Assembly (NCBI GenBank): GCA_933207985.1
Contig: OW240914.1
Coordinates: forward strand, 204,860,620 to 204,924,619
Origin: Pelobates cultripes
Lineage: Eukaryota; Chordata; Amphibia; Anura; Pelobatidae
DNA length: 64,000 bases
Reading direction: 5' to 3'
The position numbers were made by a program, and so were the translations under genes. Positions within the stretch are counted from its first letter, which is position 1; every line of letters starts with the position of its first letter. Below are positions 11,228-24,383 of the stretch, one piece after another. The notes under the pieces were generated by a model. It made no database searches. It was not told the DNA's origin and saw only the letters and a list, made by a program, of their open reading frames with translations.

Positions 11228-12072
11228 GTAAGATAATGCATCTCAGAAATGGCTAAAACTGTTAAACTGCACTAGGAAAATGAATCATAAAAAATAATTA
11301 CAAATAATATTGTTTAACACTTAACTTGTGGAACACTTAAAATACAAATTATTTTAAATATTATTCCACTCCAAACGTTTAAAAAAGTTAGAGTAATGTT
11401 ATCTAGCATTTCTTATTATATAACATCATTCCTGTTTTCAGGTTGTACTACAACGTGGCCTTTTTATAATTTACCTATTTAGTTAGAACTCAATAAACTG
11501 TTACATCCATAAATAAATTAATATGACATTTATGTTATTAAAAGCATTAGATTTCCAGGTATCTAGAAGGAGGCATGACTCGAAATTTGTAGGTCAGATG
11601 TCAGAGGGTGGTGACTGTGAAGAGACAGTGTATACCTGGAAATATATAAAGGATGACTGGGGAGTGTGGACTCCCAAGTATATAGGTCAACTGTGCAACA
11701 AATTTACTGCTCAAACTGGCAAATTTGTATTTTGGAATTTTCCAAGTGAGATTATCTCTATTGGTGTTGTTTAGAGTCAGATGTGTGAAAATTATACAAT
11801 GCTGCTTCCTTATGAGATAGTATCCTTAACTCTCTCTATATTGCTATTGGTTACACAGTGTATACCTGGAATGGCTTTCCAGTGAAAGTAATAAATGCAA
11901 ATATAGTAAAATTCATTTTTAGGGTGCTTAGGCTGCTTGCAATTCTGAAGGATAAATTGGCAAAGTCCGTTTTCAAATTCATAATTAATTAGAAGAAAGG
12001 ATAAGTGTTTTTTTTTTGTTTGTTTCTTTTTTGTGTCTACTATTTTCGACATTGTGTTTGTATTTATTTCAG
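11228..12072 (+). other. ano2: ANO2 intron
   Basis: 845-base AT-rich intron with donor gtaaga and acceptor atttcag. The open frame at 11523-11774 inside it has no recognisable domain or splice context. No repeat with visible termini. Confidence 0.9.
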
Positions 12073-12184
12073 AGGTACCTAAAACCGAAAAGACCTTTGA
12101 AGAAAGACTGATTATGAAGGCTTTCCTTTTGAAGTTTGTTAATTCATATGCCTCAATATTTTATGTTGCCTTTTTTAAAGGAAG
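12073..12184 (+). CDS. ano2: anoctamin-2, exon encoding TM5
   Basis: Two bases complete the split codon for E, giving [18 protein letters not shown] followed by [19 protein letters not shown]; the last codon is split two to one. The EVPKTE start and the FKGRFVGRPG join across the next splice are the same as in ANO1 and ANO2. The hydrophobic [17 protein letters not shown] is TM5, one of the pore helices. Acceptor atttcag, donor gtaagc. Confidence 0.97.
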
Positions 12185-13150
12185 GTAAGCAATTTATAAT
12201 ATAGATATTTTTGCATTTAATTTACTGAATTTAGTGAAAAAGGCAGAAATTAGAAAAATGTATGTGTGTAGATTTAGCATGTAGCTAAATGCACAATACC
12301 TAAAATAACCCCGGAAAAATATTAAGTGGTCACTAATACTAAGGGTTACTAATAAAAAAATCAATTTAAGAAAAAAAAGAATACTAACAATTTATTGGTT
12401 AAGTTATCTTTAAACATCCAGACTTCATAAACATAATAATTATCTATACGTAAATAGTCTTATTTATTTGGGCGGAATTTGAATAATACCTCTTCACAAA
12501 CCATCATCTCTGATATAAAAATACAAAAAAACTCTGCCTTTAGGCCATCCTTACCATCCTTGTAATATTACTTATTTCAACATTTATCTGTAGTGAGTTT
12601 AGATTATCAATTGGTAAGGCTACAGCTATAATATAATTATTTTCCCAGTGTTGTCCTGGGTATGCACTGAGAAAAATATCTACACTCGTTAAGCTGATTT
12701 ATGCAAATAATAATCCTATAAGCAGATATAGAAAATATCATGGATTGCTTAACTGACTACATATTTGTAGCTCATTTTTGCTGCTCCGGTGGTGTAACCC
12801 TCATCTAAAATTTTGGCTGATGGTGCTAGCAGGGCATTCCATTCACTTTCCAAATTTGTGGAAACCTAGTAACAAAGTTCAGATATATGTGAATGTGAAT
12901 ACATCTGAATCACTTTTAATATAATATTAGGTCTCAAAAGACTAATGCTTGAGCAGTATACACAAATACTTTAAACTTTGCATATTCAGTAAGATTTCTT
13001 GGGAAAAACCTAAATGTTTGCACCATGACAACAATGAAGTTGTAAATCAAACATATTTGCTAAGGTTTATTTCCATTTATGCATAAAGGTGTTTACAATA
13101 TGATATCATCATACTATGAGATTTCTAACGACCTGTTATTTTCATTTTAG
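12185..13150 (+). other. ano2: ANO2 intron
   Basis: 966-base AT-rich intron with donor gtaagc and acceptor cattttag. Nothing recognised inside. Confidence 0.9.
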
Positions 13151-13208
13151 GTTTGTTGGACGGCCTGGGAGCTATGCATATATCTTCAATGATTACAGAG
13201 TTGAAGAG
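13151..13208 (+). CDS. ano2: anoctamin-2, exon encoding the TM5-TM6 loop
   Basis: 58-base exon that completes an R codon and encodes FVGRPGSYAYIFNDYRVEE, ending in phase 0. This is the loop between TM5 and TM6. FVGRPG(S/D)Y is conserved in ANO1 and ANO2; the S after RPG resembles ANO2, where ANO1 has D. The donor gtatat is weaker than those of the other exons but is followed by no better GT in frame. Confidence 0.95.
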
Positions 13209-15015
13209 GTATATTTATCACAGACAATTTTGATAAATTTGGTGATAATGTCCATTTCTCAGATTTAAAGTTTGTCCATGTTGGGTACATTGTTTAGGGC
13301 AATTAACTAATTTTTTGGATTTCTGCTTTACATTTTTCTGGAGGTCTTATACAGTTTTATCTATATTGACCCTGACACGTCCTGCAACATCTCTAAGCGT
13401 TTAATATTTTAGTTTATAAATTATTGCTTTGATTATTCTGCATGAACAATGTACCTGGGCATGATCTGGGAAAAAGCTTAACATCAATATCATATCTCAT
13501 TCATCTATCCTCATGGGTTTGCCCACAAAATTATGTTATATGAAGAGAAATCACAGTTTTCCAGAAGTTGAAGAGTCCCCTTATCAGTCTTCCTTCTTCT
13601 CATGCCTGTGACATGGTATCCAGTAAAAAGCAGCAATCTGCTGGATAAGGAGTCACTACATCTATCTGACAACATTTCGCAATTGCTATGTGACATAGTT
13701 GGGTTCTGTAATGTGCAGCTTTTCCCCATGTCGTCTTCCCAGTGTGCCTGTTACCTCTGTCACATGAAAAAATAAAAGCTGCAATTTGCAACTTGAAGAA
13801 TCCTGTCTCCAGTGCCCTTACTTTACATGCTTGGCACTTGATATAGTGTTACCGGTTCTTTTGACTGAGGGTCTTTTACAGTTGGCAAACCATTTTTGTA
13901 CATGGAAAATTTTACAATTTTTTAACAAACCCTTGTTGATACAACCAGTTGGGATGAAAAATCAGACAGAATTTCTGGTGCAATTTGACAATTTGTCAAT
14001 GTATTTATAAAAGTTCAGGATTTATAAAGGTATAGGTTCAATAGATCTGTCCTCAGAGTTTTGGAGGATGAAGGGAGCATCAATGCAGGTTCATTTTATT
14101 TCCTTCCATCCATCAGCAATCAACATCTAACCTATAGCAAGGAGGTAAAAATGTCACCTGTTGCCCACGTTCCACATTATATCTGAGGCTTACAAGGCCA
14201 TTAGACTATAATGAGCATGTGTGGTGTCCCTGGAGTTTTTTTCCAGTGACTTCAGCTTGAGATGAGGCAATTATAATGACATTCATAACATATGCCAGTT
14301 GTCATTAGTAGCAGTTTGACCAGTGGAAAACATAGTCTGCATTTCTTAAGCATGTACAGATCTCTAAATATCCCTTCATACTGTGCCTGTCATGCTGATT
14401 GAGGTTGCAGGAATATATAATGACATACCTTGAAACTCCATTTGAGTAGGACCAGCTTACTCCATTTGAGTAGGACCTGCATACTCCATTTGAGTAGGAC
14501 CAGCTTACTCCATTTGAGTAGGACCTGCATACTCCATTTGAGTAGGACCAGCTTACTCCATTTGAGTAGGACCAGCTTACTCCATTTGAGTAGGACCTGC
14601 ATACTCCATTTGAGTAGGACCAGCTTACTCCATTTGAGTAGGACCTGCATACTCCATTTGAGTAGGACCAGCTTACTCCATTTGAGTAGGACCAGCTTAC
14701 TCCGTTTGAGTAGGACCAGCTTACTCCGTTTGAGTAGGACCAGCTTACTCCATTTGAGTTGGACTTTCTATGAGTTTTGTGCACAAAAAGGCCATTCATT
14801 TGTACTTGCTTGCCAGGGAAAAAGATGCAAGCCCTTCCCTGTTGTCGTGTGCTCTGGATATGAACTTTGGTCTGCAACACAAGTGTCTTCCATATTATGA
14901 CCTATTTGTCTCACAGTATAAATAGCAACATTTAACATTTATGATCTCCTTACAACTATGCCGGCTTTCTGAATAATGTTTATATTGCCAACTTATTTTC
15001 GAATTTTAATTTCAG
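13209..15015 (+). other. ano2: ANO2 intron containing the 24-bp minisatellite
   Basis: 1.8 kb intron, donor gtatat, acceptor tttcag. The only clear feature is the tandem array at 14435-14764. Stretches 13209-14434 and 14765-15015 show nothing I can support. Confidence 0.9.
14435..14764. repeat. 24-bp minisatellite, 13 units plus a partial one
   Basis: The unit is actccatttgagtagga followed by ccagctt (type A) or cctgcat (type B). The order is A B A B A, A B A B A, A, then two A units with actccg, then a partial degenerate unit. Because 24 is divisible by 3 and no unit has a stop in three of the frames, open frames of 156 codons (+) and 191 codons (-) run through it. Their products are pure repeats of eight residues. 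They are artefacts of the array unless shown to be expressed. Confidence 0.95.
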
Positions 15016-15116
15016 TGTGCACCAGGAGGCTGTTTAATGGAACTATGCATTCAGCTTAGTATCATCATGCTTGGGAAGCAACTGATACAGAATAATTTGT
15101 TTGAAATAGGAATTCC
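15016..15116 (+). CDS. ano2: anoctamin-2, exon encoding TM6 (calcium-binding N and E)
   Basis: Phase 0 start, ends two bases into a P codon. Encodes [19 protein letters not shown], then [14 protein letters not shown]: the extracellular cysteine pair and all of TM6. In mouse ANO1 the TM6 residues N650 and E654 take part in calcium binding. The equivalent N (15091-15093) and E (15103-15105) are both present with the correct spacing of four. Acceptor tttcag and donor gtaagt are near consensus. This exon is almost invariant between ANO1 and ANO2, so it does not separate the paralogues. Confidence 0.97.
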
Positions 15117-15580
15117 GTAAGTATTACATTTACATACTTTAATGTACAATTTCTGTAATTCATATGACAATCTTTACGTTATAGGTAATTTCATTCTATA
15201 TCAAAAATACTGTTATTCAAAATAAAAGCCAGCAAATCCTGCAGCACCCTTAGGAGGGCAGGAAATATAGATGGCAGGGCAGAATGATATAGAAAATTCA
15301 GGAAACATTCCTAATCGTTTTTTGACAGACACTCAAATTATGTTTATGGTAGTTTGTGGCAATCCATGTTCTGCTGTGAAATTAGATGACACTTGTCAAC
15401 AGTAAACATCTCTATTAGACCTATTCTCAGTTTTATATCAGTCGAAATTGACCTAGGTATGGTTTTGCCACTGCAGCAATTAGCAGTTATCGGAGGCAAT
15501 ACAATGTTCGGAGGCAATACAATGTTCCTGTTTCAACTCCAAATGTGTGCACTGTCAGATATGGGTGCAAACACAGTCTA

Positions 15581-15720
15581 TTAAAAGGATACTTTAAGCA
15601 CCAAAACACTTTTGCCTAATTGAGTGGTTTTGATGTATAGACCATGCCCATGCAGTCTCACTGTTCAATTTTCTGCCATTAAGGAGTTAAATCACTTTTC
15701 TTTATTTAATTTCATTAAGT
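15581..15720 (+). mobile_element. T2/Kolobok-like MITE, left end only
   Basis: Starts ttaaaaggatactttaagca, a variant of the TTAAAGGRR terminus, and continues with ccaaaacacttttgcctaat, wording shared with related MITEs in this window. No right terminus was found. Confidence 0.5.
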
Positions 15721-16781
15721 GGGATACCTTTTAAAATATCATGTCCCAATTTCTTAAAACCAGGATATAAGTAGTATGTGTAATCCTGGTGTTACCCTAA
15801 GCTGAACTCACATGGTGTACACAGTCTGTAGTGATCGTCGTATTTCTTCTGGCAAGACTCAGACTTCGTTTGCATTATCACAAATTATAATTTCTCTTAT
15901 CTCTTATTATCACTTTGCACTTTAAATTACTTACAGAAAATAGTGTTACTGTGCTAGCCAGTTAAATAAGTGCATATTATACCTTTACGCAAAAGGCAAC
16001 AAGCCAAGTGTGTAAGTGATACCTTTATCATATAAGAAAAAGTGATTTTAGATACACTTTTGAGACACATAGGTCCTTTCATCAGACACGTTTGCACAAA
16101 AATACAGTGTATGCGCAATAAGCTTGATATTGTATTAGTTTAACAAGCAGAGGGGCAGGAAGTCCCTCCTTTCCTAGTCATGTACATCCAAAGAAAAGAC
16201 AGGGACAAAATATCATAATTCTTTATAAAGGTTTATATTACCTCTGTCATGCACATACACAACGGGAATACCGTACACTGTTATATAGGTATAAATTATC
16301 TCCAGAAGTGGTACACGCACACACATACAGATTGCTCAGTATAGGAGTACCATAACTATGTTACATAAGATTACATTTACTTTTTAGTAGGTTTTATTCA
16401 TTAGAGAATTGATTATAGAATAGGTGTTAAGATTGTTTTAACATCCTTGCAATAGATACACACTGGTTTTACCTTTTCAAATATCACACCTCTTAAAAAA
16501 ATAAAAGAAAACCCCCTTGGACATATTTTGTATTCCAGATGTTTCGTAATGCAGTATTTTACTTCTCTCACCAATGTACATTGAACTCACTTACTGATAC
16601 AGGAGTTCAGCATCTATATGGAGGTCTTACTATATTCAACTGTAATGGAAGGTACATCAACCAATGTGGTATTAAAATATGGAACCATAAAAGACACACA
16701 ATTAAGATGATAATCCCCAGGCACAACTTAAATTAATCTGCAAAAGTAAATGCTATGAAATTGTGTCATTCATTAACCTGA

Positions 16782-17256
16782 TTAAAGCGGCACTATCACA
16801 ACCTGGGAACTTTGCCGAAATTGCAAATCTCCCCGACGGTGGCATTGCTGCTGGGGGTGCAGTGGCCAGGGGTGGCAGGTAAAGGTCAGATTGCTTACCT
16901 TAACCTGTTCCTCGTCAGTGTGGCAATCTTGATCCAGTGTATTCACTTTGCATGTGCAGGAGTACAGCATTAAGGTCTATGAAGGATAACGCAAGACCCC
17001 AGGTTCCTCCATAGACACATCAAATTCCCTGCAGCAGCTACTGGTCATAACTGTTGACACTCAGACTCTACCTGAGTCTAAGACAGTCAAGCAGAAGAGA
17101 AATAGAGACAAAGTAGTCCCTACTTTGTCCCTGTATACCTCTTAGCTGGCTTGGAATTTCTGTGAAATTCCAACACAGTCAAAATGAGTATTTCATTAAG
17201 ATACTATATTAATGAAACACTCCTTTTTCAGGGGGAATGACAGTGTCGTTTTCAAT
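16782..17256 (+). mobile_element. T2/Kolobok-like MITE, diverged
   Basis: Left end ttaaagcggcactatcac at a TTAA. The right end near 17240-17256 (gacagtgtcgttttcaa) is an imperfect inverted copy with a damaged TTAA. The interior contains gactc and tgaca palindromes and no coding frame. Confidence 0.55.
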
Positions 17257-19379
17257 ATCCTTCCAAATGATATCCATAAAGGTGGCATCACATGGTAAAT
17301 GTTAACATTCTTGGCTGCAAAAGTTTTTCAAATACATAATGTCAATCTTTAATAACGCAACTGATATTTGTGATTTTTTTTTTTTTGTTTGCTTTTGAGA
17401 AATTTAATTATGGAATCTGGCAAAGTGCTTTGACATCTGCCTTTCTTTTATTATTTTGCAATGGATGCAAAATATCGTAATTCGTGTCTACCTAGGTTTT
17501 GTAATGATTTTGGAAGTTTCCAACTTTGGTTGATCAGACAGAGGTTAAGGAAAATGCACACAGCTCACAGGAGGTGGAATAGCTGACATACTTGTTTTTA
17601 ACTGCTGACACACAGTGTTCTAATGTTGAATGTTAGAAGGAATGCATATATAGACACACAGGCTCTTTCAATGATATATATAGCGATGGCTATAGACTTT
17701 AGCATTGGTACTACAAACCTTCTGGCGCTGATTACATAGTTTCTGCCATCCCAGGAATGCTTTGGCTGCACAATGAATGTGTGGTCTTTGAGCCAGCATA
17801 CCATTCAATGTCAGACTATGTAATAAGCATTTGACTCAATCAGTCAAATTCACTGATATTGCTACGACTCTACTATCCACAAAACCAGGAAACGTGACAC
17901 TGTTGCTGTGATGTAAAATAGAATATACAGTGCACATTTAGCTTTTTTTTAATCAAATGATTTATGCAAAATGAGGTATCAGTTTTTATGACAATCTTGC
18001 TGGGATGATCAGCACACAGGCAAGACACAGACAAACATAGAGAAAAAATTACACGACTAGAGGGGCAGGAGAAAACCTGACCCAAGAGTCAAGAGTGGAC
18101 TAAATGGGTAATATGGGCTTAATCCAGAAAAGACTAAATTGAATAAAGAATTACAAATCTTTCTTTGAAAAAAGGGGGGGGTATAACCCACTATAATTGG
18201 TAAGAAACAAAAAAATCAAATATTAACTTTGTTAGTATTTAAAGGGCATATCTATATATTAGTGAAAAAGAAAAAAAATACAAAGTGAAAAACACAAAAG
18301 TGACTTTTATTACACTGAAAAGTGTAATATTAAAAGGGAGAAACCTAGGGGGTCTTCCTATCTGGCTTGTATATATCAATCACAGCAAGCGTGAGAAAAT
18401 ATAAATATACTAATTCTTGATCAACCCAAGTAGAAAGATAATATCAAGAAAGACAGCTGTTTAGTAATAAAATGTTATTCCAAGTGGATATTAGATATAT
18501 TTTTAAAATTTGAGATATTGGAAATATTAGAGATATTCAAAAAGGTGAATAAAAGGTATGGGTAGATACAATGATAGATATAATGGAAGATAATGTAAAG
18601 ATAAGTAAACGGGTATATTAGTAGAGTCTGATTATAAGGAAGAGGAGGGTAGGTGTATAGAGTGTTAATTTGCCAGCCCCACCTTAATAATTAGACCAAA
18701 CTCCACTTAAAAGAAGGTGAATATTGGATCTAAAGGCGAAAACAGGAGAGTAGGAGTTCATAGCAATAATTAACTACCCCCTTTGCCAATACCAAAAAAG
18801 TGCTCATGCAATTCTTGACAAATACAAATGTGATAAAGTGCACATGCAGCTCTAAACAAGAATGATTCTCTCTACCCTCCAACATACAATAAGCAAAGAA
18901 AAATAGCAAAGTGCATGCAGTGCATCAAAAGTGGAAAATACCCATTACAAGTAGTAAAGATATAATTCTATTCTGAAGACGCTGGAAGTCATGTTCTACA
19001 GCTAATAGAAAAAAAAGAAAAAATCTCATAGTGTAATATTTATTTATAAAATATTTTACCAGAAAAGATACATTGAGATTTCTCTCGTTTTCAAGTATGT
19101 CCTGGGTTTAGTGTTTTCTGTCAACATGCACTCTATAATATGATGACTATATTGGTAAATAAAACCCCTCACATGGTATATAGTGGACAGGCTGTATATA
19201 GGCTAGGGCAATCTCAGGAATAAATGCAAACTCCAGACACCAGTAGATCTGTCAGTGAAATATCAACTTCATTACAAACAATCATAAAAACAATAAAAGG
19301 AAAACTATGTTTTAAAAAAGACAGAGCATTAGCTAATAATAAGACAAAACACATATGTAGTAATATCAACACTGACTGG

Positions 19380-19430
19380 TCCTCACATAATACACAATGC
19401 ATTTCAACATGTCTTCCTCAGGAGAGCCTA
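19380..19430 (-). ncRNA. Hammerhead-like core, degenerate (Penelope-like relic)
   Basis: Read on the - strand: ctgagga (19421-19415), nine bases, then gaaa (19405-19402). The spacing and the two invariant boxes match a hammerhead catalytic core, but stem II is very short and stem I was not found. An overlapping 134-codon open frame on the + strand (19224-19628) has no recognisable domain. Confidence 0.3.
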
Positions 19431-19683
19431 AATATGCCAATTCAGGTCCTAGTTTGCTTTGAGAAGCATTCTATTGGCAGTGAGATCATCAGTGCTGACG
19501 ATCTCCCAACAGGTGGAATTGTGTTGTGGAAACCTCCCACTGCTGAATTAGAACAGAGGGCAGTGAGTGCCCAGGAGATTCATCAACAATCCAGCATTAT
19601 AAATAAATGTAGGGCTATAATAACATAGGAGCTAATGGAGCTGAAGCTCCAGGCCAATGCCCATAGAACAGGCCAATTAAAAA

Positions 19684-19689
<6 letters not shown>

Positions 19690-19715
<26 letters not shown>

Positions 19716-19745
19716 ATAAAAAAAATAATACTATATATATATAGT
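19690..19745. repeat. A-run and (TA)n microsatellite
   Basis: Poly-A followed by a TA run of about 20 bases and further AT-rich sequence, adjoining the Penelope-like relic. Confidence 0.85.
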
Positions 19746-19890
19746 GTAGATTGGATTAGCCGTATTAGTCCAGTAGACAAGATACCAAAACAACCAGAGT
19801 ATTGCAGTATGCAATGATACCTTTTTTATTGGACTAATATAATATTTCAAAGACAAGCTTTTGAGAGTTTTCCTCTGAGGATTAGTTAAG
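19746..19890 (-). mobile_element. Penelope-like relic related to 7984-8140
   Basis: On the - strand it carries aaaactctcaaaagcttgtc, attagtccaataaaaaaggta, tcattgcatactgcaata and tggactaatacggctaatcc. The first three also occur in order in the 7984-8140 copy. The gaaa box is mutated to aaaa and the first box is degraded, so it should not be catalytic, but the aagcttgtc cleavage-site wording missing from the other copy is kept. Confidence 0.5.
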
Positions 19891-21251
19891 GATTAGCTGA
19901 CTTTGCACTCTGTGCAAAGCTCTTGCTGTTTCAGTCTCTCTAACACTATGGCATGTTCCCTTAATTCTACACTTGCTATGTCCACCTCTCTCTCTGTCCC
20001 ACACTGTATATCTGGAGCTTCTGTTTGCTAGTAAGAGAGGATGGAGAGGAGTCGACAAGTAAATGCTGAGGGACACCAGGGAACTATCCCCAGAAAGCTT
20101 ATAGATGGGTTTGCATCATGCTCAGGGTGGTGACACAGCTATGTTTGCTTAGTCAACCCTTAGTCAAGATTGGCAAGCAGCCTGGCATGCATTCACACCA
20201 GGTTGATCTTTCAATTTTCTGTCAGACCTGCCCCCTTTCTGGGGGGGGTCCATCCCTATGGGCAGTGCCACTGATGGTTACTGGTCACTGGTTCACCTCA
20301 TTTTACCTGCCCAACAACATCTCACTTCAAGGAATGCTGATGTTGGAGTGTATGGATTTGGTTGACAGATGAAAGTGAGATATTAACATAGAGTATGTGT
20401 ATTTGTATGAATGCATCCCGTGAGTTTCCCTTCAGCACCACCTCCACCAGATACATAACACTTGGGAGGTATGACTGCTTTAGTGTTGTCTGTCAATAAG
20501 GTTCTGTAATTAGACCCATCATATTTGTAAGCACAAGGCCCAATGGGCTCTTAATTCTTTCCTGAATAAATGTATTTATTCACAACTCTGGAGTGTTCCT
20601 TTAATAAGAGAGCCCTAATTGTTTAAAATGTAAGGTTTTTTTTTGTCTCACTTTACTATTTAAGGAAATCTACTCATAAGACACAACCATCATTTTCTTA
20701 CTATTTACTCTTTTGTCATTGCTCCTAATGTTTATAGCCTATCAGTATAACAGTTTGAATTACATCATGTTTAAGATAAAAATTAAATATGAGGAGATTT
20801 AGGGACATGCTGTCTTATAACTGGAATGTGCATGAAAAGTATTAACAGCTTTTAAAATATGCAAACAATAACTCAATATTTACATATTGCTTGGTGTTAC
20901 TAACATGGTAGTATCCACAGGTACACTACCAAACTCAGTTAATAGTATTAACTTATTAACTCATGAAGTGCCTGACCAGTGAGCACTTTGAAATCTATGT
21001 ATTTAATCCTTTAATGGCATTAGGGTGACATAGCATGCACTACCATTTTTGCCCTCCTTGCAGCCAGTGAATTTACCCTCTGTTCCAAATCCATTCATGA
21101 TGACTGCGATCACATGACCTGGTTGTTAGGCAGATCCCACAACATATAACTAATAAAATGCTAAAGCTTAATGAAAATTTGATGCAGATTTGTTTCTCTA
21201 CTCACTCAATCATTTTGAAGTTTTTGGTTGTTAAGAATCTTAGTGGAGTTG

Positions 21252-21256
21252 GGCAC
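21252..21256 (+). repeat. 5-bp target-site duplication (ggcac), left copy
   Basis: ggcac immediately precedes the TGT end of the solo LTR and recurs at 22266-22270 immediately after its ACA end. Confidence 0.8.
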
Positions 21257-22265
21257 TGTGGCGAAACCGACCTCGCCACTGGGCATTGGAGAAGACTGAT
21301 TGCCAGCCTCCTGCTATGTGACTATGGCCCCTGGGATGTATTGCCCTTTAAAGACCTGATTTGGGCATAATGGATTTGTGTTGTGCTGCTGCTGGCCCTT
21401 TAAGAACCATCTGGGGACATACTGTGGAGTTACTGGGTGGCCACCATTTCCTGTATCAGAGGCACATGGTGAGAACAATGGATGAGGCACATGGTTAGAA
21501 CAATGAATGGCGGCCATTTTAACTCACAGACACTGTTTGGACTTTTCAACACGGTGTCATCTCGCCGGTATTTGGTGCACAGAGACATCGTGCAGTGGTT
21601 TTGGACTATACAACAGGGGACACGTTATACAGTAATTTTTTTTCATATAGCCTGCATATGTTCTGTGGAATCTGCATTAAACTGTATCTTCCAAAGTACT
21701 GAACGGATATGGGTGAATTTTGGATATGTGGTTCACTCAGATGCCCCGGTTTTGAGGATATACTTCTTATGGGGTTATTGTGTGTTTTGGGATCCCTGTG
21801 ATGTGTTTTATGATACTGTATTTTTCCTGCTTGTGATAATTATGTTAACCCATTGTGTGCCATAATTAGATCACAAGCAGAAGGGAGGATTTTGTGTATA
21901 ATTGCCGGGAGTGTTTTCTGTAATGTACGTGTGTTATTGGTTGTTCTGTTAAACCCTGTGGGCAGTACTAAGTTTGTGGATTGGGAATAAAAGAGGCTGT
22001 ATGTGCCAGTACAGTCAGTTCTGCTTGACCTCAAAACGAAGTGTCATCTCATTATTGGGGGAATTGGATTGTATGCTGATTGCCAGGAGTGTAAGCTGAT
22101 TGTATGCTTTTCCTGTTCAGCTGCTTACAGCATTCATATGCTTGAGAGCATTCGTATGCTTCTCCGGTTGTTGTAGTGTCTGCTGCAGTGCTTGGAGTCC
22201 TCAGGAAGCGCTAGGAGCATCCTTCAACGGAGGTACCCAGTCGGGGTGCCAGGTGATTCGTTACA
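21257..22265 (+). mobile_element. Solo LTR, about 1,009 bp
   Basis: Begins tgtggcgaaacc and ends gattcgttaca, the TG...CA ends of an LTR retroelement, with a perfect 5-bp duplication ggcac on both sides. A polyadenylation signal aataaa lies at 21986-21991, followed by gaggctgtatgtgccagtac, like an R region. A 5-bp duplication fits Ty3/gypsy or some endogenous retroviruses; the internal region has been lost by recombination, so the family cannot be settled. It lies in the same orientation as ANO2, and its polyadenylation signal could act on the host transcript. The 127-codon open frame at 21482-21865 inside it shows no retroelement domain. Confidence 0.8.
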
Positions 22266-22512
22266 GGCACCTTAAATAGTACCAGGGAGTGGGGTTATTG
22301 TAGGGATGTTAGGATACCTCTAACACTCGCAACCAGAAGAGATGTATTTTCAAACACTGCCACCATGTGTGGTAAATAGTGCCCTGCACCTCCATGCACC
22401 TCCAACACCTATGACTGACACTGGGAAAGTGCGTGTGGAGGAATGTACTACATGGCCAATCTTTTGTAAAAAGTCTCTCTGCGGGCCATACTGATCGAGT
22501 ATTTCATTACAC

Positions 22513-22612
22513 NNNNNNNNNNNNNNNNNNNNNNNNNNNNNNNNNNNNNNNNNNNNNNNNNNNNNNNNNNNNNNNNNNNNNNNNNNNNNNNNNNNNNNNN
22601 NNNNNNNNNNNN
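22513..22612. other. Assembly gap (100 N)
   Basis: Exactly 100 N, a placeholder length; true size unknown. Confidence 1.
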
Positions 22613-24383
22613 ATTCTGGCCATATTTTTAATGATTCTACACTTCTCAAAAGTGTCCTTGTTCCTTTATATGTCTGTGAAGCCTCTGAAGACTGTTTAAC
22701 AGTCTTTTGTGCCTTACTGCATGGATAGAGGCCCTCATCAAGGAAGTTAATGAGTGATAAAAAAAAAAAAAAAACATGATTGATTTTTTAAATGGTTTCT
22801 GCTTTCCCAATGTAAAATGCAAAAACATTTGTGTGTGTAGCAGTAGCGGTTAGTGAAGTTTAAATATAATGGGGGCTATCCACTGACATGTTGGATTCTA
22901 CCCATTGAACCCCATGATATACCATGTCCTGTTCAAAACCAGTTGCATCTCCTGTATTCATAAAGAGAAGACTGGAAACTTAAGATACAATAATAACAGA
23001 CACGTGTCTTTCCTAGCACACACTCATGAGTAGTCTTTCAATGCCAAAAGATTGAATTTGTTTTGTTTTTTTTGTAACAAAAGGTGGGGGGCACTGTCCC
23101 TAAAAAGCAGCCTCCACTGATGTATATTTTATTTGTATTTCTCATCTAAGCCCAGCTAAATACAACTGAATACAATTCATCCACTGGTTTAAATGAAGTG
23201 TTAGCCTATGATTGAGTCTGTTACAACTGTACCACACCTGCTGACAATGTACTGTGCCTGTTGCACCAAAAAGGACCTAAAACAGTAACACTCAACAGCA
23301 TGGTCTGGTCTGCATTCCAGCTCATTGCAAAACTGCAATTACTCATTTGGGAATCTCATTGATCCCACAAATCCCAAAAATTGCAAATATGCAACTAATG
23401 TTTGGAGCTCGACATTGTTGTGCAGGAATAATAGTCTTAGTAATAACATTTTGTCATTATGTTTATTTAACATTCATGGACACACTGTTAATTGGATTTC
23501 TTGCATAACTGCCAGAGAACTGAAGTGTAAATTCGGTTTCTGAAGTCATTGAATGTAGTCTTATAAAAAAAATGAGTGAGAAATGATCTTCCTGTTTCCC
23601 AATCATTGTTTAACGTTCTGATGATTATTGATCTGTGCTAGGGTTCCACGTAACTCTGCAATGATAACTATAATGTAAAATATAAACATATAAAATATAT
23701 AACCTACCACTTGTAGTTTTCTCTTATCTTCCACCAATACCACACCAAAAAATCATATCCTTTAGGTTCAATACTATATCATTCAATACACCAATTATGG
23801 TGATCGTGTGGGTAGCTAGAAAACACCCACTGTTTTTCTGGCACTATCAAATAAACAATTGGTGAGCAAAAAAATTAATTTTTTCAGAATACTTAAAGTT
23901 GTTTTCTTATAATTTCTTGCACTGCACTAGATCTGAGTGGATTATCTGCCACTCTCACATTGATTGCCCTGGAGGGATTAAGCTCCTGGTGATCAGTGAG
24001 TCTCCAGGAATTTGTACTGGATCAACGACATGGAATGTAAATATTTCAGCAGATTTTATTTGTTCAAATAAAGACATTTAAAAGCAGAACAACAGTAAAA
24101 ACAAAAATATAACATTTGTGTAATCGCAAATTGAAGTCACTCATGATCTCGCTTCAATGTCTTTATTCTGTAACAGTCTCACTTCAACTGCCTCGCAGTT
24201 TGGAGCAAAACATGTTATGTGAAACGCCTTAATGAGAGGCAGTTAGTGTGAGACGGTTACAGATTAAGAATGTTTTTGGAGTAACCATGAGGCACTTGAA
24301 TATGAGATTCCATAAAGGAAAGAAAGCTTTGATTTCTTGTAATCAGTTATTCCCCTCCATACTTTATCCCTGTAAGTGCTGAG

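Noticed and set aside
14305..14900. Overlapping open frames of 191 (-) and 156 (+) codons
   Set aside because: Generated by the 24-bp minisatellite, whose period keeps frames open; octapeptide repeats with no unique domain.
19224..19628. 134-codon + strand open frame
   Set aside because: No recognisable domain and it overlaps a Penelope-like relic; likely chance.
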